From the NCBI GenBank assembly GCA_011316305.1, contig SAUG01000050.1, forward strand, positions 372,001 through 436,000: 64,000 nucleotides of DNA, read 5' to 3'. The notes under the pieces are model-generated. The model saw nothing but the letters and a program-made list of their open reading frames with translations. It made no database searches and had not been told where the DNA came from. The position numbers were made by a program, and so were the translations under genes. This stretch comes from Rusavskia elegans (lineage: Eukaryota > Ascomycota > Lecanoromycetes > Teloschistales > Teloschistaceae). Below, piece after piece: positions 1 to 9,628 of this stretch (positions are counted from its first letter, which is position 1; the number at the start of each line of letters is the position of its first letter).

Positions 1-615
1 ACTCCAAGTCCACCACCCAGCAGCTCGGCGACACCGGCCGCTCTGGATTTGATCAGGCCAAGGACAGTGCCTCCGACGCTCAGAAGAAGCTTTCCGACAA
101 CATGCCCTCAGGCGGCTCCGCACAAGACACCGGCCGCTCTGGACTCGATCAGGCCAAGGACAGTGCCTCCGACGCCCAGAAGAAGCTTTCCGACAACATG
201 CCCTCAGGCGGCTCCGCACAAGACACCGGAAAGTCTTACCTTGATCAAGCGGTACGTCAGAACCAACCCGTGCAGCTGTTCGATATTCACTAACAAGCCT
301 GTAGTCTGGAATGGCGTCCGACGCTCAGAAGAAAATGTCCGAGAATATGCCACAAGGCGGCAACGTTCAGGAAATGGCTGCAGACGCCCAGAAGAAGGTC
401 TCTGACAATATGCCATCGGGTGGCCAAGCTCAGGACACTGGCAAGACCTACCTCGGCCAGGCCACCGAGATGGCTTCCAACGCTGCCAAGGTTGTCTCCG
501 ACACTCTCAATGGTACGATTACCATGCAAAATCTGCCCTGACGCTCCTGTGCTGACTCGTGCCAACAGATGCGTCCAAGAAAATGTCCGAGTCCGGCAAC
601 ACCGGCAGCAAATAG
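1..615 (+). CDS. HSP12/HSP9-like hydrophilic stress protein (5' partial)
   Basis: Exons <1-251, 305-512 and 569-615 give a very hydrophilic, cysteine-free protein rich in Ser, Asp, Lys and Gly that ends ..SGNTGSK. The two introns (53 and 56 nt) have GTACGT/TAG and GTACGA/CAG ends, and the first has a CACTAAC branch site. Repeated blocks such as SDAQKKLSDNMPSGG and SYLDQA resemble the amphipathic repeats of the yeast Hsp12 / S. pombe Hsp9 family. Members are small, unfolded in solution, bind membranes and accumulate in stress, stationary phase and spores; that role is inferred here from family likeness. The start codon lies left of the window, so length is unknown. The second half (from 305) carries two more, diverged modules. 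A LEA-like protein is the main alternative. Confidence 0.7.
36..251 (+). repeat. 96-bp in-frame tandem repeat inside the HSP12-like gene
   Basis: Units at 36-131 and 132-227 differ at only a few positions, and a third partial unit starts at 228. Each unit encodes 32 residues, so gain or loss of a unit keeps the reading frame. Confidence 0.9.
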
Positions 616-1160
616 ACGATCCGATGTGATACCCCAGCAATTCGCTCTTTCCTCTTTCGTGCCCGAACCTAGAAAATTGGACCTTCATTTTTTCCTGAGG
701 CATGTGCTTGGTGGGCGGTGAGGGCAATGACTTTCATCGAGGCTCGTGTATGATCCTATGGGTTTGAAAACAGGCTTAGGTTACTCTGAGGAGCTCAATA
801 GCAATACGTTGAACGAGATGACTTGATCCTGTGCTCTTACGTGATTAGATTGTGACTTGTGCCTCAATTTGCATATTGCACTTGTAGAGATAATGGATGG
901 AGCTCCCTAGCCGACCCGCCATTTCCCATTGACCAACACGACCAGATCCCATGAAGAATATTGTTCAATTCTATGTCATCACGATTTGCTCGCTACCAAT
1001 AAATGCGGACCATAGTCTCCAGTGACCCTCTGGCATATTTCTTCCACCCGATTTAAGTCTTCACCATCCTACTACCCTTCCTCTCTAACATCCACAAACC
1101 CCACCAAATCCTCAACACACCATCCACCCCGTCAAACCCTCCACATACGCAAATCAAACC
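616..1160. other. Intergenic: 3' end of HSP12-like gene and WBP11-like promoter
   Basis: No gene seen. The last 100 bases before the next start (about 1055-1160) are strongly C/T/A-rich and poor in G, the pyrimidine-rich leader often seen at fungal transcription starts. Confidence 0.6.
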
Positions 1161-2174
1161 ATGCCCAAAGACAAAGACCGCGCCCTCAACCCCGCCACCG
1201 CCCAACTTAAAGCCGACAAAGCCCGGGCCCTCAAAAAGGGAAAAGCAGCCATCACAGCTCAACGCACCGAACGGCTCGCCCAGCGCAACCCTTCGCGTCT
1301 GGAACGGCAGATTGCGGATCTGAAAGCCTCGGGCGATGCATTAGCCGGACGGGATAAGAAGCAGTTGGAGGAGTTGGAGAGGCAGTTGGGGTTAGTGAGG
1401 AAAGCGAGGGAGAAGGTTGGGATGGGGGATAGGGCGGCTGGTTTTGTTGGTGTGTTAGGGGGTAGAGGGAGAGGTGGTGGTGAGAGGGGAAGGGGAAGGG
1501 GAAGGGGAGGGGGAAGGGGAGGGGTTTTGGAGAAACGGGCCAGGGGGGAAGAGGGATGGGGAGGTGGTAGTAGTGGGAGCGAGACGGACGAGAGCGTGAG
1601 GAGGATTCCGATGCCGAGGGATACGCCGCCGCCTTTACCGTTTCTATATCGTGATCGTGGTGGAGGTGGATGGGGGAGAGGAAGAGGAGGAGGAGGAGGA
1701 GATCGTTTCGCTGGTGGGGATGACGATGGTGATGCCAATATGGAACCACTGGGTGAAGGCAGGGAACAACGACATGCGTTACCGGCCAAACCGGATACGG
1801 CTCCAACACCAGCGGCTGTTGCGGTGCCGAAGACGACGTATGAGGCGAAGCCTGTGGTTAGGGATCTCAGGAAAGAGGCTGTCAAGGCGTTTATGCCGGC
1901 TGTGGTTGCGAGGAAGGTGCAGGCTGTTAAGGGGGGTGGGGGGAGGTTGTTGGAGGAGGAGGAGGTGGAGAGGTTGGAAAGGGAGGGGTATTTGGGGGTG
2001 GGGAAGGGGGCAGGTGGAGAGTCTAGTGAAGGGAAAGGGGGTATGGCGGTTGATGCTGCTCCGAAGGTTGGGGAGAGGGTTGGGGATGATGATGAGAAGA
2101 AGAGGCTGGAGGAGGAAGAGGAGAGGTTTGAGAGGGAGGTGAGGATGGAGGAGGTTAGTGATGAGGATTTGTAG
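1161..2174 (+). CDS. WBP11-domain protein (pre-mRNA splicing factor)
   Basis: Intronless, 337 aa. The N-terminus (about residues 1-85) is a charged helical Wbp11 domain: MPKDKDRALNPATAQ, a Lys/Arg-rich stretch, then RNPSRLERQIADLK and LEELERQLGLVRKAREKVG. Residues about 100-125 are an RGRG/GGRGG tract. A second conserved block containing FMPAVVARK lies near residue 235, followed by an acidic coiled tail. WBP11 proteins (also called SIPP1/NpwBP; ELF5 in plants) are nuclear, bind WW domains through proline-rich parts and take part in splicing. Here the Pro-rich part is short (near TPPPLPF), so WW binding is uncertain. The coding strand turns G-rich from about 1350 on, which creates a long false open frame on the opposite strand. 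Confidence 0.8.
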   Translation: MPKDKDRALNPATAQLKADKARALKKGKAAITAQRTERLAQRNPSRLERQIADLKASGDALAGRDKKQLEELERQLGLVRKAREKVGMGDRAAGFVGVLGGRGRGGGERGRGRGRGGGRGGVLEKRARGEEGWGGGSSGSETDESVRRIPMPRDTPPPLPFLYRDRGGGGWGRGRGGGGGDRFAGGDDDGDANMEPLGEGREQRHALPAKPDTAPTPAAVAVPKTTYEAKPVVRDLRKEAVKAFMPAVVARKVQAVKGGGGRLLEEEEVERLEREGYLGVGKGAGGESSEGKGGMAVDAAPKVGERVGDDDEKKRLEEEEERFEREVRMEEVSDEDL

Positions 2175-2496
2175 GTCTTGTTGTGCGATACCCGTGGATG
2201 CAAATTCCCAGAGGCTCTTCGTAGAGAGATGATGTGCAGGAGCAGGTAGAACCTGAGGCACAATTCAGATTCTACATTGCTTTCATGAGAGTCGAGGTCT
2301 TCGTGGGTCTAACAGTGCTCTGATATTCATACTATGGCCCAAACTGAAACCTAACAGACAGAGTGTAGCATTCTGGTGTGCAGCACGAAGGAGATTTATG
2401 CCGAAAGCAAGGAGACCGGACCGAAGAAGCCACAATGACAACTTTTGCTCCCAATGAAAGAGCTCGCATGTCGGATTGCCAGTAGATATCCCTTCC
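2175..2496. other. Intergenic between convergent WBP11-like and SUB2 genes
   Basis: A 322-bp stretch with no gene. It must hold the 3' ends of two convergent genes. Confidence 0.6.
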
Positions 2497-4436
2497 TTAA
2501 TTGCCCATGTATCGGTTGGAATCAATACCCTCCGAGGGATATTCGCTGCAAATGATTTGTTAGCACTCGACTGTAATAACCACTCATCAAAACGTCCGAC
2601 TCACGGTAGGGGAACTTGGAACCGCTTCTCCACCTGCTTCAATACGTCTTGGTCGTCGTCACTGCTCACAAATGAAATACTGACACCCTTTGTGCCGAAT
2701 CTTCCAGCACGACCCACACGATGCAGGTAGGAGTCTGCATCTGTCGGAAGATCATAGTTGATAGCAATGTTGACCTTCTCAATATCAATTCCACGGCCAA
2801 AAACGTCAGTTGCGACGCAGATTCGCTTCTGGAAGTCCTTGAATTCTTTGTAGCGTTTGATCCTTCTCGCCGTCAGCACGACTTCTTCCGAGAACTCGTT
2901 CGTCACAGCAACCTACCGCTCTTCTTGGTTGATGCCCGAGTGGACTGCAATACTTGGGAAATTGCAGTCGACGAGGATGTTGTTTAGCTCGGTACACCGG
3001 ACTGTGCTCCTTACGAAGATGATGACCTGGTTGAAGGAGAGTGTGTCGAGAAGATCGTTCAGCTTTCGGTTCTTCTCCGACTCGCTGAGCTTGATGTAGT
3101 ATTGGTCCAGACCGTGAAGAGTCAGCTTGGTCTCATCGTCAACGAACAACTCGGATGGGTTCTGCATGAACTTTCTGCAGATGGGGCGAATCTCCTGGGA
3201 GAGAGTGGCGCTAAACATCATGACTTGCTTCTGCGTTGGTGTGGCTCGGAAGATCTCTTGTACGTCGCGTCGCATGTCTATCGAATTTGAGCGATGTCCT
3301 TCAGATTCTGGGTCGTGGTAGCCTACCGATTTGGTCGAGCATCTTGTCACACTCGTCGAGAACGAAGACTTTGATGTTTCTCAAGGACAACTTCTTGTCG
3401 CGCAGCAACATGTTGAGTCGTCCAGGCGTCCCGACAATAATGTGTGGATGGGTTTCCTTGTTGGCTAGGAGATCGTAATCCTTTTGAGGAGGTACTCCGC
3501 CGTAGAAGACTGCAGTTTTAACCTCGGGCATATATTTGCTGAAACGGGCGTACTCGTTCTTGATCTGATAGGCCAATTCTCTGGTGTGGCACATAACCAG
3601 GACCGAGCATTCTCCAGGAACAGTCTCGACTTGCTGCAAGGTAGTCAAGACGAAGACGGCCGTTTTTCCGAGTCCGGATTTGGCTTGGCATAGGACGTCG
3701 CCTCCAAGAATGGCTTGAGGGATGCACTTTTGCTGGACTGTGAAGAAGGCGACCGAATTAGACTTGTTTCGCCCAAGAGAAGTGAACATGATGCGCGAAG
3801 TCCATGTCCTGTCCGTCCATCCCGCAACCTTTATCGTCAATCTTCCCCATGCATTACGAAACCAGATTGAACGACGCAGCAGAGGTTCCAAACAATCGGT
3901 CATCACGATCGTTCATCATCTTTCCTCAGCATCATGGCTCTGTAGACGCCAACAATACGAATAGCTGATTGAGCCAAGCTCACTGCGGGCGATCCGACAG
4001 TCTCGTACATAAGTGCTGTATGCAACACGGGCACCCAAGATATCGACCTTTGAGCATCGACCCGGCCGTTTAAACGATGTACAGCTTCAACCCAGTTCTT
4101 GTTCAACCACACCTATCTTTCTGTTGCGGAGATGGACGGACTCTTGGACAATTTCGGCTATTGACAAGGAGCTTGGGAGAAGAGTTAAAACTGACCATCC
4201 GAGGGATGCTCGAAACCGCAGTCGGTGATTGCTTTGAGGAGTTCTGGCTTGAGCAAGAAATCTCGGAAACCGGCCGTATTCATTCCAACGTAGCTACCCT
4301 TTTTATCGGCTGTCGCGGGAGCGGCCAGACCATCGGTTTTGGCAGCGCCATTAGTTGCTGCAGCATCCCCTCCAGCGGCATCTGTGGTCTGGAGCTCCTC
4401 GTCGGAATAATCAATGAGATCTTCTTCGTGAGACAT
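2497..4436 (-). CDS. SUB2: ATP-dependent RNA helicase SUB2 (UAP56/DDX39B)
   Basis: Exons on the minus strand: 4436-4196, 3737-3327, 3277-2917, 2862-2605 and 2545-2497 (439 aa, the usual family length). The N-terminus [15 protein letters not shown] is the SUB2 signature. It is followed by the Q-motif region, motif I AKSGLGKT, motif II DECD, motif III SAT, and the second RecA lobe with [22 protein letters not shown] and [10 protein letters not shown]. The DECD rather than DEAD box is diagnostic for this subfamily. SUB2 acts in spliceosome assembly (U2 snRNP recruitment) and in the TREX mRNA export complex. The first intron, 3738-4195, is 458 nt, against 49-59 nt for the other three. It is divergent from RPR2, with about 500 bp between the starts. 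Confidence 0.95.
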
Positions 4437-4941
4437 TTTAATGAACTGTGCAGTGGTATGTCCTTGAGTGTGCTTGAAAGTACGAGATGGGAAGGCAGAT
4501 GGGAAGGTTAGGCGCAGCGAAAGTGGGCCTCAAGGTCGAAGCGCGGACTGGGGGTTTGGCGGCTCGGTTCTGAATTTGTGTGGATCTAACTTGAAGGACA
4601 AAGACAAGATGGCAGCATGGACGAATCACACTCTGCTGGCGTGAGGGTTTATTGTGGATTGGAGCTGATGAGGGAGAAGAAAGGGAAATGGAATGTCGAG
4701 GCTTCACGGTTGCTGAAAACAGCGATGAGATTGAGCCGCACCGGCTAGTCTTCTTTGGATCGCTTCACTTCCAAGTAACCAAGTTTAGTCAGCACGTCTG
4801 ATTCACACCCGCGATACTTTACCCATTGATACGCTCTTCACTCGTGTTCAACCCCAATCTATCGTGGAGTGAAGGATGATGCATTCGAGTACAATTGCAG
4901 TGCTCGTATCGTCCGGGGTGGATTGACGGCGAGGTTCGAAA
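4437..4941. promoter_or_regulatory. Divergent promoter region of SUB2 and RPR2
   Basis: A 505-bp stretch between two divergent RNA-processing genes with no coding signal of its own. I see no clear TATA box. Confidence 0.5.
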
Positions 4942-5550
4942 ATGGGTAAATCCGACCCTGCTCCTAGGAAAGGGAAGAAAGTAGCCCAAACCACTCGGAA
5001 ACCGGTGGACGCTCGAGTCTCGTATCTGTACCGAGCTGCCAAATATTTCGCCGGGATCAGGTTGGACAATCAGTCAAATACGACAGGACCTGGACTGGAT
5101 CCGTTGGAGAATCACCAGATCTCAACAACATCCACTTCTGGGTCAGTCCCAGTCAACAGCATGGCCCTTGATGACCAGTCCGCTGAGGTGACGAGAGAAG
5201 GATCTCGGGAGTTCTCTTCGAATTACGATGAGTCAAGCATTCGTACCATGCTTTCTCATTTGAAAGGCATATCCAAAAAAGGCTCGAACAGCGTCCCTTC
5301 AGCCATCAAACGTTCCGTTTGCAAGCGTTGTAACCTTCTCCTAATCGACGGCCGCAGTTCTTCCAAACGACTTGAGAACAAGAGCCGCGGAGGCAAGAAG
5401 CCTTGGGCCGATGTGTTAGCCGTCACCTGCCATTCATGTAGCACAGCAAAACGATTCCCAGTTGGAGCCAAACGGCAACTCCGAAGGAACGATAGGTTGA
5501 GTGAGTCGAAGGATCAAAACAACGGCATTTCCACCACAATCGATACCTGA
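4942..5550 (+). CDS. RPR2: RNase P/MRP protein subunit Rpr2 (Rpp21/Snm1 family)
   Basis: Intronless, 202 aa. The N-terminal helix SYLYRAAKYF (residues 27-36) is followed by a variable Ser/Thr-rich linker (about 43-95). Next comes the conserved HLKGISKKGSNSVPSAIKRS block, and a zinc ribbon with Cys127-x2-Cys130 and Cys163-x2-Cys166, then KRFPVGAKRQ. The KNKSRGGKKPWADVL-like segment between the cysteine pairs fits Rpp21. The family is a protein subunit of nuclear RNase P, which trims the 5' leader of pre-tRNA. The related Snm1 belongs to RNase MRP, and the two are hard to separate by eye; the order of conserved blocks favours Rpr2. Confidence 0.88.
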   Translation: MGKSDPAPRKGKKVAQTTRKPVDARVSYLYRAAKYFAGIRLDNQSNTTGPGLDPLENHQISTTSTSGSVPVNSMALDDQSAEVTREGSREFSSNYDESSIRTMLSHLKGISKKGSNSVPSAIKRSVCKRCNLLLIDGRSSSKRLENKSRGGKKPWADVLAVTCHSCSTAKRFPVGAKRQLRRNDRLSESKDQNNGISTTIDT

Positions 5551-6413
5551 AAAATCCATAGTGATTATACTAGTCTAGCAAATACGAGACTATTCCTGGG
5601 GTGGCCACCAATGAGATATGATAGGTCTCATCCCGCAACATTCTGCCTACCTTTGAATCCCCCCGAGGCCAGCTTGCTACAGTAGCATGCAGGTTTTGCC
5701 GATTCCTCAAGCAATAGGGGTCACCATGGTACCATCGTGTGACTGCAAGTGGCCGCATTGTAGGTGCTGACGCTTTTTCTGCTTCTCCTTTCCAGCTACT
5801 ACCATCCATCAAAGCTGTCATTGGCAATCCTCACGGAAGGCCTTTGGCCTGGAATGAACGGCCAATTTGCCCGAGACTTCTACCAAAGGATCAAAGTCGC
5901 AACAGTTCCGCAGCATCGTGGTCTCTGGAGGAGGGATTTTGGCAATCGCGACACTGATCTTGGTCGACAACATCTACACTTAATAGTGCAGCGGCCTCGC
6001 TTGCCTGTTCGTTATCCTGGATTACCAACAGCTGTTCGGACGAGCAACAAGCAGAGGAGGGTAGTTTATGCTTGAAACCCTTTGTGGTGTGGAGCAAGAT
6101 AACCGATACGAAGAAACGGCTTTTGGATGCATTGCACAGTGGGGAATGTCTATCATTGTTTGTCCCAATGCTGATTCTGTCTCATCTCCTTTCTTCAAAC
6201 CGTTTGCTTATGCCAGTACACGGCATTCTAACAGTCCTCAATGATTTTTATTATTGTTGTCAGATTACGCGTCGCTTCACCGCTTGAGTGGGGGTTCACT
6301 AGCTGCAATGAACATCATTTTAGATTATACTTTCAAGACTATCAATTCACAATTTCTTCCAGCTATAACCCTTTTTCCGAGCGTTTCCAGTGGCATGATG
6401 AACGTCAAATAAC
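5551..6413. other. Intergenic, no supported gene
   Basis: Only short open frames occur. One frame (about 5870-5987, no ATG in reach) reads into a hydrophobic VVSGGGILAIATLIL stretch followed by a stop. It resembles the end of a membrane protein but has no start, so I do not call it. The promoter of the downstream phosphatase must lie here. Confidence 0.5.
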
Positions 6414-8181
6414 ATGTCCTCCGCAGCCGTTTTCCGATGGGGTTCGATCTGGGCTGCTGGTCTCATAACTGTCTTTGTAGGTAAACAACTTACAATCTCA
6501 TCAATTTCCGCATTAGATCTGTAAGGATTTATGCATAAGCTAAGCTGCTTCATAGCTATTAAGCTCTTACAACCCGTGGCAATCCAGTCTTTCAACCATT
6601 TTTGGCCTAGGCGGTTCTGGTTGGGACATCTTGTACCACCTCGGAGGCAATGGACCGTGGATCAAGAAAATTGATGGAATAGTCGCTGGTGGCATAGATG
6701 CACCTGAAGGATGTGAAGTCGAACAAGTCCACATGGTTCGGCTGGCCCCTCACCGGCCCTGTACACATGGATTCTAATCAGCCATGGCGATGATAGCTCT
6801 CTCGACACGGCGAGCGTTACCCAACCTCAAACGCTGGCGGCCGTAGGTTAATCGATCCTATTTTTTCTACACGTTTGGACACTGTTAACGGGACCGAAGG
6901 CATGCTTGCGCTGCTGCAACGTATCAAGGACTCCAACATTACCCTAAAAGGTGATCTTGATTTTGTGAATGACTGGCAGTATTTCAGTCTCGGTCAGTTC
7001 GCTATCATTCTCATTCGTTGGGGGAATCCTGACTGACATGTGACTCCCTTTGACTTAGAACCCTCAGCAGAGCATGACCAGTTGACGAACACAGGCCCTT
7101 ATGCCGGGACGCTGTCTAGTTTCGCTGCTGGTACCAGGCTTCGGACTCGCTATTTGCACCTACTAATAAGCATCCCCAATTCACGATCAACTGACTTCTG
7201 GGCAAGCGATTGCAATCGTGTCATCGAAACAGCTCGCTACTTCGCAACCGGCTTCTTCGGTCTGGATTGGAACTCCACGAGCGCCAAACTTCACGTCATT
7301 CCCGAGACACCAGACCTCGGAGCCGACACATTGACACCGGGCGATACCTGCCTCAAATATCGCGAAGACCTGATGACAGGACACAACTACGGGCTGATCC
7401 AACTGACCAAGTTCAGATCAACCTATCTACCAGCAATATCCACTCGTTTCCAGACCCAAAACCCAGGCATCAAGTTCACCAACGGGGAGCTTTACAGCAT
7501 GCAGGAGATGTGCGGCTTTGAAATCCTTGTCAGAGGATCAAGTCCGTGGTGTGACATCTTCAATCACGACGACTGGCTAAACTTCGAGTATGCACGCGAT
7601 GTCATTCACTACTATCGCGCCGGTCCGGGAAACCGATTCGGGCCTGCAATGGGATGGTTATGGTTGAATGCGACCGCGAATCTGCTATCGAAAGGGCCAA
7701 ATGCTGGAAAGCTCTTCTTTAGCTTGTATGTTCCCCCCTCACGTCCATTCGAAATACAAGAGGTCTGCTGACGGCCAAGTGAAGTGTTCACGACGGCGAT
7801 ATCATACCTATGCTTGCGGCGTTGGACCTTTTCCATTCGAAGGAACGCCTACCCGTGTCACATCGCCCCAAAATCAGGCAATGGCGAACATCGCAAGTCG
7901 TCCCCATGAACGGCCGCATCATCTTTGAACGTCTTGAATGTAACCGTGCTAGCAAGGAAAAGCTCATGGATCGAGAAAAGACACCCAAGCATTACGTTCG
8001 CATCAACATCAACGACGGCATCGTACCCTTCCCACATTGTACATCTGGCCCCGGTTCGAGCTGCCCGCTTGAAGATTTTCTGGCCATCGTGCAGAGACGA
8101 GGTAGGGAGATCGGAGATTTTCGTAAGATTTGCGGGTTAGGGGATGATGCACCGGCGCGGATCGAGTTCTTGCATCAGTAG
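6414..8181 (+). CDS. Histidine acid phosphatase (PHO5/phytase superfamily)
   Basis: Exons 6414-6520, 6564-6735, 6797-6992, 7059-7725 and 7785-8181 give 512 aa. The catalytic motif RHGERYPT is at residues 96-103, preceded by EVEQVHMLS as in fungal acid phosphatases; the proton-donor motif VHDGD is at about 382-386. His97 is the expected phospho-histidine nucleophile and Asp384 the acid. The N-terminus has a hydrophobic stretch (about residues 12-22), consistent with a signal peptide or signal anchor, so the enzyme is probably secreted or wall/membrane-linked and releases phosphate from phosphomonoesters. Several NxT/NxS sites are present (for example NGT, NIT, NST). The intron before the catalytic motif has an unusual GTTCGG donor. 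Intron 1 is the least certain: 43 nt ending AAG at 6563, or 67 nt ending CAG at 6587, both in frame. Confidence 0.87.
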
Positions 8182-8514
8182 CGTGGAAGGATGTACATTC
8201 TACGAACAATGAGGAAGAATCTTGTGCATAGGTCGCTGTGAGATACGTTGACCCTTGCAGTACAGAGCTGTACCACGTATGTCGAAATCAAATGGTTTGG
8301 CAACTGCACGTACATCGAGGCATGGAGCTGCTGAGACATACATGAGAGAGAACAGCAGAGCGCAAGCAACATCCAAGAACTTGCAAAAGATGTCCTGACA
8401 TCATGCTTACCGTTCCTTTCAATGAAAAAGGACAGGTCACTCATCTTCTTGAACTATCAAACGTTGTCAGGTAATTAATCTGTATTGTTTTTTACCTGTC
8501 TCTTCTCCCCGTAG
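8182..8514. other. Intergenic, no supported gene
   Basis: A 333-bp stretch with stops in all frames. The missing N-terminal part of the downstream glycoside hydrolase would be expected here, but I do not find it. Confidence 0.5.
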
Positions 8515-9628
8515 ATGACCTCGGAAACGTTCCCATCTGCCCACTCCTTTGATTGCTTGTCTTTCGTAATCAGACCTCGAAGCGTACCGTACACATGCCT
8601 GTGGGAACCCGGGTTGGCCAAACACATGGGACACCTTGTCCTGCCATGGCGTCTCAAACTTCAGTACGCTCTGACCCACCTCCTCCCCGTCAAAATCATC
8701 AATATCATGCGCCAACATTCTCACCCTCCACCAGTCGCCTTCACCCTTGGCCCCCTGAGCGGAAAAGACACCTACAACATCGACAAAAACGGCACCCGCT
8801 ACCCCGAACCCCCCAACCTCGAAGCCGCCCGTATCCCCATGGTGACCGATCCCACCGAACGCCATGACGCATACAAGAAACTCCCATCCTCGGAATTCCC
8901 CTTCCTCGAGCTCTACAACGAGCCGGACTACTCCTTCCTCAACTTCACTTCCTCTCACATCCCCCGCCGACTCGGCAACACACCTCAAGCCACTCATCGA
9001 TCTGGAATTGTCGACAAAGCTCATCTCTCCCGCCCCGGCTTGGACAGGCGATCAGTGGCTGCATGGGTTCGCCGGGAACTGCACCGGCTGCATGGATAAG
9101 ATTGGCATTGTCGCGGCGCATGTGTATAGCGTGGAGCCGCAGGGTGCCGTCGACCAGATCAAGATGCTGCATGACCGCTGGCCCGAGAAGAAGATCTGGG
9201 TCACGGAGCTGGCGCCTGGCACAGGGGGGGACGGGGCTCCGCACTGTCCATGGCTGGTGGAGGAGATGAAGACGTGGATGAAGAAGATGGTGTCGCAGTT
9301 GAGAGATTTGGACATCGTGGAGAAGATGATTTGGTACACGGGGACTTGGGTACGTGTTGATTTTTTTTTGATTTTTCTCACCATGGATGGGGGAGGGGAA
9401 GTGAGGGCTGACACGTGGTTGTAGACGGTGCTGCATGGAAGTCGATATAATCGAGAAATCTGCACTCCGAGTTTGACGAACGAGGATGGGTCGGCGACGG
9501 AGTTGTTGAAACTTATAAGGAGGTTTCCGCTTAGGGGGTCTACGGTTGGGTTTTCGCAAGGGTTGTTTGTTACTTTGCTTGAAGGCTACGCTGGGCTTGG
9601 AGACTTCTGGCTCTGGGGGCACTCTTAG
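8515..9628 (+). pseudogene. Broken GH128/Asl1-like glycoside hydrolase
   Basis: The left half reads in one frame to about 8950 and includes FPFLELYNEPD, the Asn-Glu-Pro-Asp acid/base site of the Glyco_hydro_cc (Asl1, GH128) family. Homology then continues in the next frame from about 8950: TSPADSATHLKPL, KIGIVAAHVYSVEP, KKIWVTELAPGTGG with the second catalytic Glu, and EKMIWYTGTW. The frame change fits a one-base loss near 8945-8965; no room exists there for an intron. A normal intron (9350-9424, GTACGT/TAG) joins TGTW to the last exon, which ends at the stop 9626-9628. The usual N-terminal half and signal peptide are not recognisable, and 8515 is only the first Met of the open frame. Intact members cut beta-1,3-glucan or bind the wall. 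An assembly error at one base is the alternative. Confidence 0.65.

Noticed and set aside
1259..2263. 334-codon open frame antisense to the WBP11-like gene
   Set aside because: Low-complexity Pro/Ser/Leu protein produced by the G-rich coding strand; no family features, while the plus strand has clear conserved blocks.
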